DNA from: Betaproteobacteria bacterium
Lineage (GTDB): Bacteria > Pseudomonadota > Gammaproteobacteria > Burkholderiales > Sulfuriferulaceae
Assembly (NCBI GenBank): GCA_003455595.1
Contig: DMQT01000005.1
Coordinates: 4,283-12,747, forward strand
Length of the DNA: 8,465 nucleotides
Reading direction: 5' to 3'
Shown: positions 1 through 7,615 of the stretch, piece after piece
Layout of the letters: each line of letters starts with the position of its first letter
Numbering within the stretch: position 1 is the first letter of the stretch
The notes under the pieces: generated by a model
Told to the model about the DNA's origin: nothing
The model's database searches: none
What the model saw: the letters and a program-made list of their open reading frames with translations, nothing else
Position numbers and translations under genes: made by a program

Positions 1-3000
1 ACGCCTGCCGGCAAGCCAGCTGCGCCGGACAGATAGACGCTGTCGCCGGGCTTGACCGACGAACCCGCATAATATTGCGTGTCATACGGTGCAAATACAC
101 TGCTCAACCCCGGCACCACTGCGTAGCTGGTGCTGCTGTAACCGGCAGCCAGCACGTCCACCGAGCGTCCCGGCGGGCCGGGAATGAACTCATACGCGAA
201 TAAATCGCCGCCGCCGGAGATATCCACCTTGGCACCGTTCTGAACGCTGATATCGTGACCGGTGAGCGTGACGCGCTTTTGCGGCGGCGCGGCAATCGGC
301 AGATTGCTCGAGTCGCTCAGTGCATACAGCCAGCTCTGGCCATTCGAGGTGATGCCGAAGGGAGTCGTCTGCCCTTCAGCCGACGCCGAGGTGATGCTCT
401 GTGCACCCAGCGTCAGCGTGTCGGTCGCCGCCAGCGCAATCTCGCCGAGCGGCGCCTTCAGCACGCCGTCTTGCACGATGTTGGGCGCGCTCAATGTGAG
501 CTTGCCGCCAGCGGAAGGCACCGGCGTATCACTGCCGTTACCAAGTATTTGCAGCGTGCCGGACGGATTGCCGGTGATCGCCAGGGTAAAGTCGCTCAAC
601 GTGCTGGGATAGATCTGACGCGCCTGCAGACTCAGATCGCCTGCCGTGCTGAACGCGCCCAGCAGTGCAAGGTGGGCGGCGTCCTGATTCCAGATGCCAT
701 TCAGACGGATATCGCCCCTGCTTTTCAACACCGTCCGACCCATGCCGTTGAGCGACACATTGCCGGTCAAATCGATCAAATCTGCGGTCGCCGTCAGACT
801 GGCGGTGCCGCCCTGCGCTACTGGTGCCGCCTGATAGTAGGGTTTGCTGTTGCCAAGACTGATATAACTGCTTTGCAGAGCCACTGTCTTGCCGCTGTCC
901 GCAATCAAAGCGGGCGCATCCAGTTGAATCGAACGCGCGGTGTGCAGGCTGACGTCGCCGTCGAAATGCACCGCATGCTGCCCCTGCAGCGAAACCTGCG
1001 CAAACCCGCCGTCCATCAACTGGTTTGCGGTAATCCGGCCTTTGCCGTTATAGCTTGCCATATCAATGACATCGCCCGGCTTGAGCCCGGTGGGGAGAAT
1101 GGCGCCCTGCTGGGCCAGCACGATTTGCCGATCCGTACCTGGATAAACGACTCCTGGGTAAACAGGCGGTAACGTAACATTGTTGGTGTCTACCGAGAGA
1201 CCAAAACTGCCATCCTGTGCACCTGCACCGCCCGCCTTGCCAAGCAAGGCGCCATCCAGCAAGGCGCCCTCGCGTGTATTGATTTGTATTGACCCGGCAT
1301 CACTGGCGACCTGGGTATGCTGGTAAGTCGCGGATTGGACGTCGCCCTTGAGCAAATCTACCGCGCCGCTGGTGCCCGAGACATCGATCAGCGAACCGGC
1401 TTCGCTCACCACATAGCCCTTGTTCGCGGTGATCGTCACCTGCCCGCCGTTGAGGATTTCCCCCTGACGCAGGCCGTTGTTGTTGACCAGCGTCTGGTCA
1501 ACGCCCCGGCTCAGCAACTGCGCGTGCTGCCCGAGCCAGATGGATTGATCCGCCAGAAAGCCAGGGTCGCCCGTTCCCCCCGGCACGCCCAGCAGAGTGA
1601 GGCCGATCGTCCCGGCGGGTGCGCTGAGCGTGCCATCCACCGTCAGTTGGCGTCCTGCGCTTAGATTGACGCTACTGCCAGCATCCACTGCCAACGTGGC
1701 GCCTTGCTGCACGGATAAGTTGCCAAACAATACGCTGCTGGCGGATAAATTGAGCGTGGTCGGCTTGCGTAGCGCATCCGGCAGCAGCACACGTTGGCTG
1801 AAACCCGCCATGCTGCGGGCGCTGGCGGCGGTACGCGAAGCCGGGTTCATTTGCAGGCTGAGCGACTTGGCCTGTACCGTCTGACCGGCAGCCACCGTCA
1901 ACCCGTCGCTGCCGTTGACCGAATAGCTGGAAAATCCGCCCTGATTAAAAAAGGCCGAGGGCAATACCAGCTCGCCCGCCACGCCGCTGTCGTCTATGCG
2001 CACCTGACCGGTGCTCAAATTCAGGGCACCGCCCTTGCCCAGCGCATAACCGGACAGCGTGCCATTCAGTACCAACTTCGACGTATTGGACAAAGCGGCC
2101 GGCAGCCCATTGCCGCTGCTGATGCTGATCGCACCCGCGTCCGCCGCACCCGCCAGCTTGCCGCTGCCGTCCACCCAGCCGCCGCCGGACACATCGAGGC
2201 TGCTGCCCGGCTGGATCAGCACATCGCCCAGCGATTTAATGCTGATGGAACCGCCTTTTGTCAGCAGTGGGTCAGAGGCCGTGCCGCCCCTCAGAATCGC
2301 CGCATTGTCGTTAACCCAACCGCCACTGGCATTCAACGCACCGCTGACTGTCAGTGTATTGGCACTGTCTGATGACTGACCGAAAATGCCACGCGACTGC
2401 AACGCGATGGCGCCGGACTGAACGTCGATATTGCCCGCCACATTCACTTCCCGGCCGACCAGCGTGACGCTGCCGCCAGGCGCTTGCAGCGTCGCCCCCG
2501 ACTGCACACTGATTTTGCCATTGCTGTACACCGCCAGATTGCTCACGGCATCCTTGCCCACCAGCCCGGCGGCCAGCTCTACCTCGCCAGATAATCCTGT
2601 CGGCAACACAGCATTGGCATCGAAGCTATCCGGCAACGCGGTGGGCTGCGTCACAAAGCTGACTGATGGCGCTCTGAAATCCGGACTATCCTGCGATGCT
2701 TGGCTGTCATCGCCGACGATCATCGTGGCGCCTTTCGGCATCAGGGTATGCGAGGTGACATAGGACCCGCTAGCAAGCCCAGCTGAATACGGCTGGCGCT
2801 GATAGATGCCGGTGCTGGTCTTGCCGATGACCGTTCCCAGCATCGACATGGCGGGGGCGATGAATTGCACCGTGCCGGCATTCTTGCCTTCCAGATAACC
2901 CGGCGTGAACTGGCCGCGCACCGAGGGCGAATCCCAGGATTCCGTCACGCCCCATTTAGTATAGGTGCGCGTCACCGTGCCCAGCACGCCGTCATACACC

Positions 3001-4565
3001 CGGTCCGGTGTCGCCACGCTGATATCGTAGGTCTTGCCCTGCGACACCAGCTTGGTGGTATTGAGGTAACCGTCCTGATAACGCAAGGAGCCGCCCGACA
3101 GATTCAGCGTGGCACCCTGACGTACTACGATGTCGCCTTCCGAAGCCATGGTCACCGTGCCGCCCGCGGCGCTGCGCTCGGCGACAGTGCGGCCAATTTT
3201 CGCTTCGTAGCCGGAATAATCGCCCAGCGGCGTGCCCTTGCTGATGTCCACTGTCACGGTCTTGCCGCGCAGCACGCTGTCCTGCACCAGCGGCGAATTT
3301 TTCAGCACGTCGCCATACAGATCGACCTGCACCAGGTTGCGCGCTATCAGCACCGCCACATTCTCGATACCGGCTACGTCGATGGTGCTGGTGCCGTCCA
3401 GGTAGATGCGGCTGGCATTGGCTGCCGATCCGGGAATCAAAAATTGCGGGTTGGAAGGATTGTCCAGCGCTGTCAAATTAACCTGTCCACCAGCCGCCAC
3501 GATATGGCTGCCAGCCAGCATTTCTATCTTGCCGCCCATCACCTCGACGCGCGATGGATTGAACGTCTGCTCGTCGGGGCTGGTCGCCGTATCGCCCAGC
3601 TCTGGCGTCACTTCAGTGACGCTGTTGGCACCCAGAGTCACGGTGCCGGTATGTGTTGCGGTGACGGTTTTATTACCACTGCCGTCGTTGGTAGTGGTGG
3701 CTGCCTGTATCGTATCCTTGGCCAGCAGGCGAATCGAGCCATTAGCGTTGACCGAGGTGGTGGCCGACACCCGGCCGTTCTGATTGACGGCCAGACCGAC
3801 CAGTGTGATATTGCCGCGCTCGGCGACAATCTGCCCCAGGTTGGTCGCGGTGCCGCCGCCGTCCACCTCGATCAGAAAACCACGTAAACTGAGATCGGTA
3901 CTCGGCGCGAGGTACACCTTGCTGCCGGCGGCGAGGATGATCTGCCCGGCCGGCGTGGAGATGACACCCATGTTTTGCACCTTCGGGGCGAACAGCATGA
4001 TCTTGCCACCGTTCGCTGCTGTCAGCTTCGCGCCTGCTTCAACGCGCACCAGACCATCGGGCACGCTGCCGCCCTCAAACGCCGCGCTTCCGTCAAGGAT
4101 GGCGCCGATGCCCTTGTTGAAAACGCTGTCGCTGATATCCAGTGTCGACGCCACCAGCGCACCCACGTTGACCTGCGCACCGTTGGCGAACACGATGCCG
4201 TTATTGTTGACCAGAAAGATTTGCCCGTTGGCTTTCAGCAAGCCCTGAATCAGACTCGGGTTCTGATCGAAAATCCGGTTCAGCGCAATCGCCGACGCTC
4301 CCGGCTGGTTGAAAATAACCGCGTTGTCCTTGCCGATATTAAAACTCTGCCAGTTCAGAATCGCGCGCTGACTAGCCTGATTGATAATCGCCTGATTGGC
4401 ACTTTGCGTCAGCGTGGCGCTGCCGCTGCCGAGCCAGTTGGATGCCGCCACCGGCAATGTCGTCGCGCCCATGGCATCCGCGCAACCCAGCACGCCGCAC
4501 GCCATCAGCACCATCAGGCTGCTGGCCGAGCGCCGATCCAGTTCCAGGTAGATGCAAATGCCCAT
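1..4565 (-). CDS. TpsA: large filamentous haemagglutinin-family exoprotein, N-terminal 1521 residues (C-terminus off the left edge)
   Basis: Secreted partner of a two-partner secretion system, expected to form a long beta-helix on the cell surface; its role (adhesion, biofilm, other) cannot be read from this part. The minus frame from ATG 4565 is open to the window edge. A Sec-type hydrophobic stretch (SLMVLMACGVLG, residues 16-27) leads into the haemagglutination/TPS domain, about residues 36-150. Its marks are NWQSFNIG (71-78), an NNNGI variant of the usual NPNGI (120-124), and NVGALVASTLDI (133-144). The rest is rich in G, S, V, T and N. The motif G-x-[IV]-x-x-x-x-G-[AS]-x-[LVI]-[DN]-[VIL]-S-G recurs at about 477, 780, 1050 and 1436. 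The segment near 1443-1521 (DISGGGDLFAYEFIPGP, then VVPGL, APYD, PGDSVYLSG) resembles, as I recall them, very large haemagglutinin-like proteins that end in DUF3739. GGAA at 4576-4573, 7 bases before the ATG, supports the start, 13 bases after the tpsB stop. No internal stop or frame shift was found. The family is secure; total length and C-terminal domain are unknown. Confidence 0.93.
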   Translation of the reverse strand, partial: MGICIYLELDRRSASSLMVLMACGVLGCADAMGATTLPVAASNWLGSGSATLTQSANQAIINQASQRAILNWQSFNIGKDNAVIFNQPGASAIALNRIFDQNPSLIQGLLKANGQIFLVNNNGIVFANGAQVNVGALVASTLDISDSVFNKGIGAILDGSAAFEGGSVPDGLVRVEAGAKLTAANGGKIMLFAPKVQNMGVISTPAGQIILAAGSKVYLAPSTDLSLRGFLIEVDGGGTATNLGQIVAERGNITLVGLAVNQNGRVSATTSVNANGSIRLLAKDTIQAATTTNDGSGNKTVTATHTGTVTLGANSVTEVTPELGDTATSPDEQTFNPSRVEVMGGKIEMLAGSHIVAAGGQVNLTALDNPSNPQFLIPGSAANASRIYLDGTSTIDVAGIENVAVLIARNLVQVDLYGDVLKNSPLVQDSVLRGKTVTVDISKGTPLGDYSGYEAKIGRTVAERSAAGGTVTMASEGDIVVRQGATLNLSGGSLRYQDGYLNTTKLVSQGKTYDISVATPDRVYDGVLGTVTRTYTKWGVTESWDSPSVRGQFTPGYLEGKNAGTVQFIAPAMSMLGTVIGKTSTGIYQRQPYSAGLASGSYVTSHTLMPKGATMIVGDDSQASQDSPDFRAPSVSFVTQPTALPDSFDANAVLPTGLSGEVELAAGLVGKDAVSNLAVYSNGKISVQSGATLQAPGGSVTLVGREVNVAGNIDVQSGAIALQSRGIFGQSSDSANTLTVSGALNASGGWVNDNAAILRGGTASDPLLTKGGSISIKSLGDVLIQPGSSLDVSGGGWVDGSGKLAGAADAGAISISSGNGLPAALSNTSKLVLNGTLSGYALGKGGALNLSTGQVRIDDSGVAGELVLPSAFFNQGGFSSYSVNGSDGLTVAAGQTVQAKSLSLQMNPASRTAASARSMAGFSQRVLLPDALRKPTTLNLSASSVLFGNLSVQQGATLAVDAGSSVNLSAGRQLTVDGTLSAPAGTIGLTLLGVPGGTGDPGFLADQSIWLGQHAQLLSRGVDQTLVNNNGLRQGEILNGGQVTITANKGYVVSEAGSLIDVSGTSGAVDLLKGDVQSATYQHTQVASDAGSIQINTREGALLDGALLGKAGGAGAQDGSFGLSVDTNNVTLPPVYPGVVYPGTDRQIVLAQQGAILPTGLKPGDVIDMASYNGKGRITANQLMDGGFAQVSLQGQHAVHFDGDVSLHTARSIQLDAPALIADSGKTVALQSSYISLGNSKPYYQAAPVAQGGTASLTATADLIDLTGNVSLNGMGRTVLKSRGDIRLNGIWNQDAAHLALLGAFSTAGDLSLQARQIYPSTLSDFTLAITGNPSGTLQILGNGSDTPVPSAGGKLTLSAPNIVQDGVLKAPLGEIALAATDTLTLGAQSITSASAEGQTTPFGITSNGQSWLYALSDSSNLPIAAPPQKRVTLTGHDISVQNGAKVDISGGGDLFAYEFIPGPPGRSVDVLAAGYSSTSYAVVPGLSSVFAPYDTQYYAGSSVKPGDSVYLSGAAGLPAG
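4459..4565 (-). other. Putative Sec signal peptide of TpsA, no typical extended signal region
   Basis: The first ~34 residues have a short polar start containing E8, D10, R11 and R12, a hydrophobic core SLMVLMACGVLG, and a possible signal peptidase I site after ADA or MGA (residues 29-34). Many TpsA proteins carry a longer conserved extended signal region of the MNKxxYRLVFN type; that is not visible here. VLGC (25-28) partly resembles a lipobox but has leucine at -2, so lipidation is only a weak alternative. Confidence 0.6.
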
Positions 4566-4572
4566 GTATTGA

Positions 4573-4576
4573 TTCC
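4573..4576 (-). promoter_or_regulatory. Ribosome binding site of tpsA
   Basis: GGAA on the minus strand lies in the 13-base tpsB-tpsA gap, 7 bases before ATG 4565. It picks this ATG over later in-frame ATGs within the signal peptide and supports translation of tpsA from the tpsB message. Confidence 0.55.
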
Positions 4577-4578
4577 GA

Positions 4579-6204
4579 TCAGAATTCGTAAAACAGCTTG
4601 AAATGCACACGCGGCTCGCCGCTGCGCGTGTTCACCGTGCTTTTGAACGGCCACGCCACATCCAGCGCCGACGTCAGATGCCGCACCGCTTTCAGGCGCA
4701 CGCCGACACCGGCGCTGGACAGGACGAAGCTGCTGTCCTGCTGCGGCAGCGGGTCGAGAATGCGCAATACCGCGCCGTCAGTAAACGCCAGCACGCGCAG
4801 CTCGTCGATGCTGTCGGGCAACTGTTTGGCAAACGACGGCGAACGGATCTCCAGGCTACCCAATACCGCGTTGTCGCCCAGCGCTTCGGCTTCCAGATAG
4901 CCGCGCACCGTCTCGGCACCGCCCGCGCCGAACTGCTCGTTGCTGACCAGCGGCATATCGGCCAGCTGGCCGCCCAGCCGGGTCACCAGGCTGTAGTCGC
5001 CAAACAACGTGCGGGTATCGGTGACATCGGCCTTGAGGTAGACATAATTCGGCTGCGCCTTGTAGCGCTTGTTGTCGAATTCCTGTGGCGTATTACCCAG
5101 GCCGCGCGGCGCGAAGTTGACGTTGATATTGGCCTGCGTCTGCGCGCTGGCCTGTTGCAGTGTGGCGCTGTATCCCAGCACGAAGGCCAGATAACTGATC
5201 GGGGTTTTATAGCTGTCGGCACCCTGCAGCACCAGGCTTTCCAGGAAATCCTTGTAATCTGCACCCAGCGTGAACGAATGGAACAGGCGCGCGGTCGACG
5301 GCAGCGGCAGTATCTCGCGCACGCCGTAGATATTGCCGTTGCCCAGCACCGACAGATCGCCCAGCACCGCCACGTTGCTGCGCGAACGCACCGCATACAG
5401 CGCCAGCATGTTGCCGCGCGTGCCCAACGGCATCACATAGGTCGCCGACAGCACGTTGGACTGCGCCACATTCTCCGGCGCCACCTGGTACTGCAACGCC
5501 AGGCTGTGTTCGCGCTGCCACAGGTTGTCGTAGCGCACCATGCCGCTCAGCCGCCACGGCGAAGTATTGGCGCTGTAACGGTTATTCAGCTCCAGGCTGC
5601 CATGCACCGGCAGCTTGTCGTCCACATTCAGATCGACGTCGATGGTGCCGGGCGTTTTACCGGGCTTGAGCACCGGCGTCACACGCCGATCCGGCGTGGT
5701 GTTGACCGATGCGATCTGTTTCTGCATGGCCGGGAAATGCGGCACGCTGCCCTCGGCCAGCTCAGGCGTTTTGGCGAGAATGCGGCCTTGTGAAAAGTAA
5801 TGCGACCCCACTACACGGGTGCGTGCCACCTTGCCTTCGGTGACCTGCAGCGTGACGATGCCGCCCTCGACCTGCTGCTCGGGAATATCGACCAGCACCG
5901 TCAGGTAGCCCGCATCGCGGTAGGCCTGTTCCAGGCTGGCGCGCGCGTGGTCGATATCGTCAATGGTTTTGGATTCGCCCAGCCAGGGATACACCGCTTC
6001 TTCTATCGCCAGATTCGGCAGCACCGTGTTGCCTGCCACCTGGTATTCCATCACGTTGAAGCGATGCGACGCCGCCGCGTCAGCACGAGGCGCGTGCGAC
6101 GCCGCATCGGCCGGCACAGCGTCTGCCGCCACGGCTGGCGACGCCAGCAGCAAGCCGCTGAAAAATACCCATGACGCGCGCTGGTAAGGATTCTGTCTGT
6201 TCAT
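4579..6204 (-). CDS. TpsB: FhaC/ShlB/HecB-type outer-membrane transporter for TpsA
   Basis: 541-residue outer-membrane pore that recognises the TpsA secretion domain in the periplasm and exports it without external energy. A Sec signal peptide (FFSGLLLASPAVA, about 14-26) precedes a low-complexity Ala/Asp/His linker (27-48). POTRA_2 spans roughly 50-124 (YQVAGNTVL near 54-62, QQVEGGIVTLQVTEGKV at 110-126). A second POTRA follows to about 195. The ShlB-type 16-strand barrel begins at LPVHGSLELNNRYSANTSPW (198-217) with RYDNLWQ at 224-230. The family's conserved loop-6 motif VRGY is at 433-436 within FGAGGAETVRGYLEAE. A late conserved strand reads LRVLAFTDGAVL (469-480). The chain ends in phenylalanine (LFYEF), the usual signal for insertion by the Bam complex. 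Length is typical (about 550-590) and nothing essential is missing. Gene order tpsB-tpsA with a 13-base gap makes one operon. The start is supported by the signal peptide; only a weak SD (GTGAA, 6215-6211) precedes it. Confidence 0.96.
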   Translation of the reverse strand: MNRQNPYQRASWVFFSGLLLASPAVAADAVPADAASHAPRADAAASHRFNVMEYQVAGNTVLPNLAIEEAVYPWLGESKTIDDIDHARASLEQAYRDAGYLTVLVDIPEQQVEGGIVTLQVTEGKVARTRVVGSHYFSQGRILAKTPELAEGSVPHFPAMQKQIASVNTTPDRRVTPVLKPGKTPGTIDVDLNVDDKLPVHGSLELNNRYSANTSPWRLSGMVRYDNLWQREHSLALQYQVAPENVAQSNVLSATYVMPLGTRGNMLALYAVRSRSNVAVLGDLSVLGNGNIYGVREILPLPSTARLFHSFTLGADYKDFLESLVLQGADSYKTPISYLAFVLGYSATLQQASAQTQANINVNFAPRGLGNTPQEFDNKRYKAQPNYVYLKADVTDTRTLFGDYSLVTRLGGQLADMPLVSNEQFGAGGAETVRGYLEAEALGDNAVLGSLEIRSPSFAKQLPDSIDELRVLAFTDGAVLRILDPLPQQDSSFVLSSAGVGVRLKAVRHLTSALDVAWPFKSTVNTRSGEPRVHFKLFYEF

Positions 6205-6218
6205 CGTTGATTCACGGT

Positions 6219-6260
6219 TGGTTATTTATCCGCCCTGCTGCCAGGGCGGATAAATAACCA
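6219..6260. repeat. Perfect 19-bp inverted repeat (hairpin) just upstream of tpsB
   Basis: Arms 6219-6237 and 6242-6260 are exact reverse complements around a 4-base loop (CTGC). The inner half of the stem is GC-rich (CCGCCCTG), the outer half AT-rich (GGTTATTTAT). It ends 14 bases before the tpsB ATG. Neither strand has a T-run after the stem, so it is not a standard Rho-independent terminator. It could be an mRNA stabiliser or processing site, a translation-control hairpin for tpsB, a protein-binding palindrome, or a repetitive extragenic element. Confidence 0.9.
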
Positions 6261-6263
6261 GGC

Positions 6264-6283
6264 CGGCCAAGAATTTCTGGCCG
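6264..6283. repeat. Short GC-rich inverted repeat
   Basis: CGGCCA (6264-6269) and TGGCCG (6278-6283) pair perfectly around an 8-base AT-rich loop. It is the middle of three adjacent hairpins between the PstS-like gene and tpsB. No separate function is evident. Confidence 0.55.
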
Positions 6284-6288
6284 ACCGG

Positions 6289-6323
6289 GTCAGGTTGGGC
6301 GCGGTATTGCACCGCGCCCTGAC
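6289..6323 (-). terminator. GC-rich hairpin after the PstS-like gene, possible terminator without U-tract
   Basis: A perfect 9-bp stem GGGCGCGGT (6297-6305) / ACCGCGCCC (6311-6319) with a 5-base loop is extended by GTCA/TGAC (6289-6292 / 6320-6323) across a one-sided GGTT bulge. It begins 20 bases after the TAA of the PstS-like gene in the direction of transcription. The position and stem suit a 3'-end structure, but no U-run follows on the minus strand, so termination may be weak, Rho-assisted, or absent. Confidence 0.4.
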
Positions 6324-6343
6324 AACAGAGGAAAACCGCTTGC

Positions 6344-7579
6344 TTAGTAGTACAACTGGCTAGGTGCGCAGCTGTTACCTTGCTTGGTCGCTTTCGCCGT
6401 ATTGGCGTTCACGGTCGGATCAAAGTTGGTAGGCAAGGCTAGCAGACCACCCAGAGGGCCGAGAATGGCAGGATCTTCGGCACGCGCCGTGAACGTCGCC
6501 AGGAAAGTGGCCACATTGCCGCTAGGTGCAGCGACACCGTTCACCGTGGTGTTACGCTGCTGTATCGACTGCTCGACATAGAAGCCATAGTTGCCGTTCA
6601 TGAGATTGGCCAGCGTGGGCGCAACGCCATCAATCGAAACAAAGTGCCAATGGTCGCTGGCACCCGGCTGCTTGTTCAGGCCGATCAGACCGATCGCCTT
6701 GTTACCCACGTTGTAGGAAGCATTCAGGCTGGCGACCAGGGTGCCGGTATCGCCGTTTTGCACCACCGTATAGCCGCTAATCGCGCTGGTCGGGTTGGAT
6801 GCAACGGTAGCATCAGCCATAAATAAACCACAGGCAGCACAGGGCGCACCACCAAAGTAGTTATTGGTACCCGCCTGGGTGCCCGAACCGGCCTCACGCC
6901 GTTGCACCAGCACCGGGCCGGACACGCCTGACACGCCCAGCAGACTCCAGTCGGTATACGAACCGAGCATCAGGCTGGCAATCTGGGTATGGCTCAGATT
7001 GGTCACGCCTGCGTTATACAGGTTATCCGTCACGGCAATACCGAGACCGGTGGAGTTCGTGCTGGAGGCAGTAATCTTCGCCATTTCAGCGGGACTCAAT
7101 GCAACCTGACCGGACGGCAAGTTAGCTGTAATGAACAGTGCTGGCTCAACGTCGGAAACACCCAGGTCAGGCACTGCATTCACGGTATTGGGGCACAGGT
7201 AGGTACCCGACGTCAGCACACAGGTGCCGTCGATGGTCATGCGGCTGATCGCCTGGGCACGCGCCAGCGGACCCACACCCTGGAACGAGCCACCCAGTGC
7301 ACGGTTGTGCACCAGTACTTTTTTGCCGTCCAGTGACGTACCCGTACCCGACACCGTACCGAAATAGGCGCGGTAATTTGAACCGGTAGTCTGGGTATCC
7401 ATATACTTGTCATAGCCCCCCGGCATCATGCCGGCGACAATCGCACCCAGTGCGCCCTGTACTGCAGACGAACCGGAGATGAACACCTGTACGTCAGGCG
7501 TCGTGGTGGGTGGCAGGGCAAATGCTTGATTAACCGCAAACGCCATGGCGGAGGCCAGAACCAGTTTTTTCAATTTCAT
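6344..7579 (-). CDS. Secreted PstS-like substrate-binding family protein
   Basis: 411-residue exported protein resembling phosphate-binding PstS and related PBP-like proteins. The signal peptide (MKLKKLVLASAMAFAV, cut after AFA at 21) precedes VFISGSSAVQ (32-41), in the place of the first ligand loop in PstS-like folds. DLGVSDVEPALF (138-149) resembles the G-x-SD segment of the family. LSHTQIASLMLGSYTDWSLLG (195-215) fits the Ls-x-x-q-l-x-x-i-f-x-G-x-x-x-x-W helix. QRREAGSGTQAGTNNYF (226-242) matches the R-x-x-x-SGT ligand-binding loop. Five cysteines (120, 129, 247, 250, 404) suggest disulfides. No transporter permease or ATPase genes lie beside it, so an ABC-uptake role is not shown; ligand unknown. 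A longer frame from 7612 exists, but AAGGA (7590-7586), 6 bases before ATG 7579, and the signal peptide fix this start. It starts 36 bases after the VPLPA-CTERM gene, probably in one transcript. Confidence 0.8.
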   Translation of the reverse strand: MKLKKLVLASAMAFAVNQAFALPPTTTPDVQVFISGSSAVQGALGAIVAGMMPGGYDKYMDTQTTGSNYRAYFGTVSGTGTSLDGKKVLVHNRALGGSFQGVGPLARAQAISRMTIDGTCVLTSGTYLCPNTVNAVPDLGVSDVEPALFITANLPSGQVALSPAEMAKITASSTNSTGLGIAVTDNLYNAGVTNLSHTQIASLMLGSYTDWSLLGVSGVSGPVLVQRREAGSGTQAGTNNYFGGAPCAACGLFMADATVASNPTSAISGYTVVQNGDTGTLVASLNASYNVGNKAIGLIGLNKQPGASDHWHFVSIDGVAPTLANLMNGNYGFYVEQSIQQRNTTVNGVAAPSGNVATFLATFTARAEDPAILGPLGGLLALPTNFDPTVNANTAKATKQGNSCAPSQLYY

Positions 7580-7585
7580 GATTTT

Positions 7586-7590
7586 TCCTT
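7586..7590 (-). promoter_or_regulatory. Ribosome binding site that fixes the start of the PstS-like gene
   Basis: AAGGA on the minus strand, within an A-rich stretch, lies 6 bases before ATG 7579. The resulting protein begins directly with a signal peptide, whereas the upstream in-frame start at 7612 would add 11 polar residues ahead of it. Confidence 0.8.
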
Positions 7591-7615
7591 TTATCTCGGT
7601 TGAATTAGGCAATAG

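Noticed and set aside
1243..1268. 11-base direct repeat (AGCAAGGCGCC) with 15-base period
   Set aside because: It lies inside the tpsA frame and encodes a small GALLD/GALLG duplication; ordinary drift in a repetitive protein.
1..4565. Contact-dependent inhibition (CdiB-CdiA) system
   Set aside because: Gene order fits, but the visible two-partner exoprotein shows no CdiA-specific features, and the C-terminal toxin and immunity region is outside the window. The DUF3739-type haemagglutinin resemblance is closer.
4603..5793. 396-codon plus-strand open frame antisense to tpsB, and similar ones at 255-1172, 2865-3887 and 3975-4601
   Set aside because: Their translations are rich in Arg, His, Gln and Ala with no recognisable domain, as expected for the antisense of GC-rich codons. 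The minus-strand proteins opposite them are clearly real families.
6205..6343. Promoter for tpsB-tpsA
   Set aside because: TTGGCC and TTATTT-like boxes can be picked out, but they lie within the hairpins with poor spacing and no convincing -10, so no promoter is called.
6830..6841. CAAC in the PstS-like protein as a c-type haem site
   Set aside because: A haem attachment site needs CxxCH; the next residue is Gly.
7580..7612. Longer start for the PstS-like gene adding 11 residues
   Set aside because: The extension is polar and precedes a normal signal peptide. A good SD sits directly before the internal ATG at 7579.
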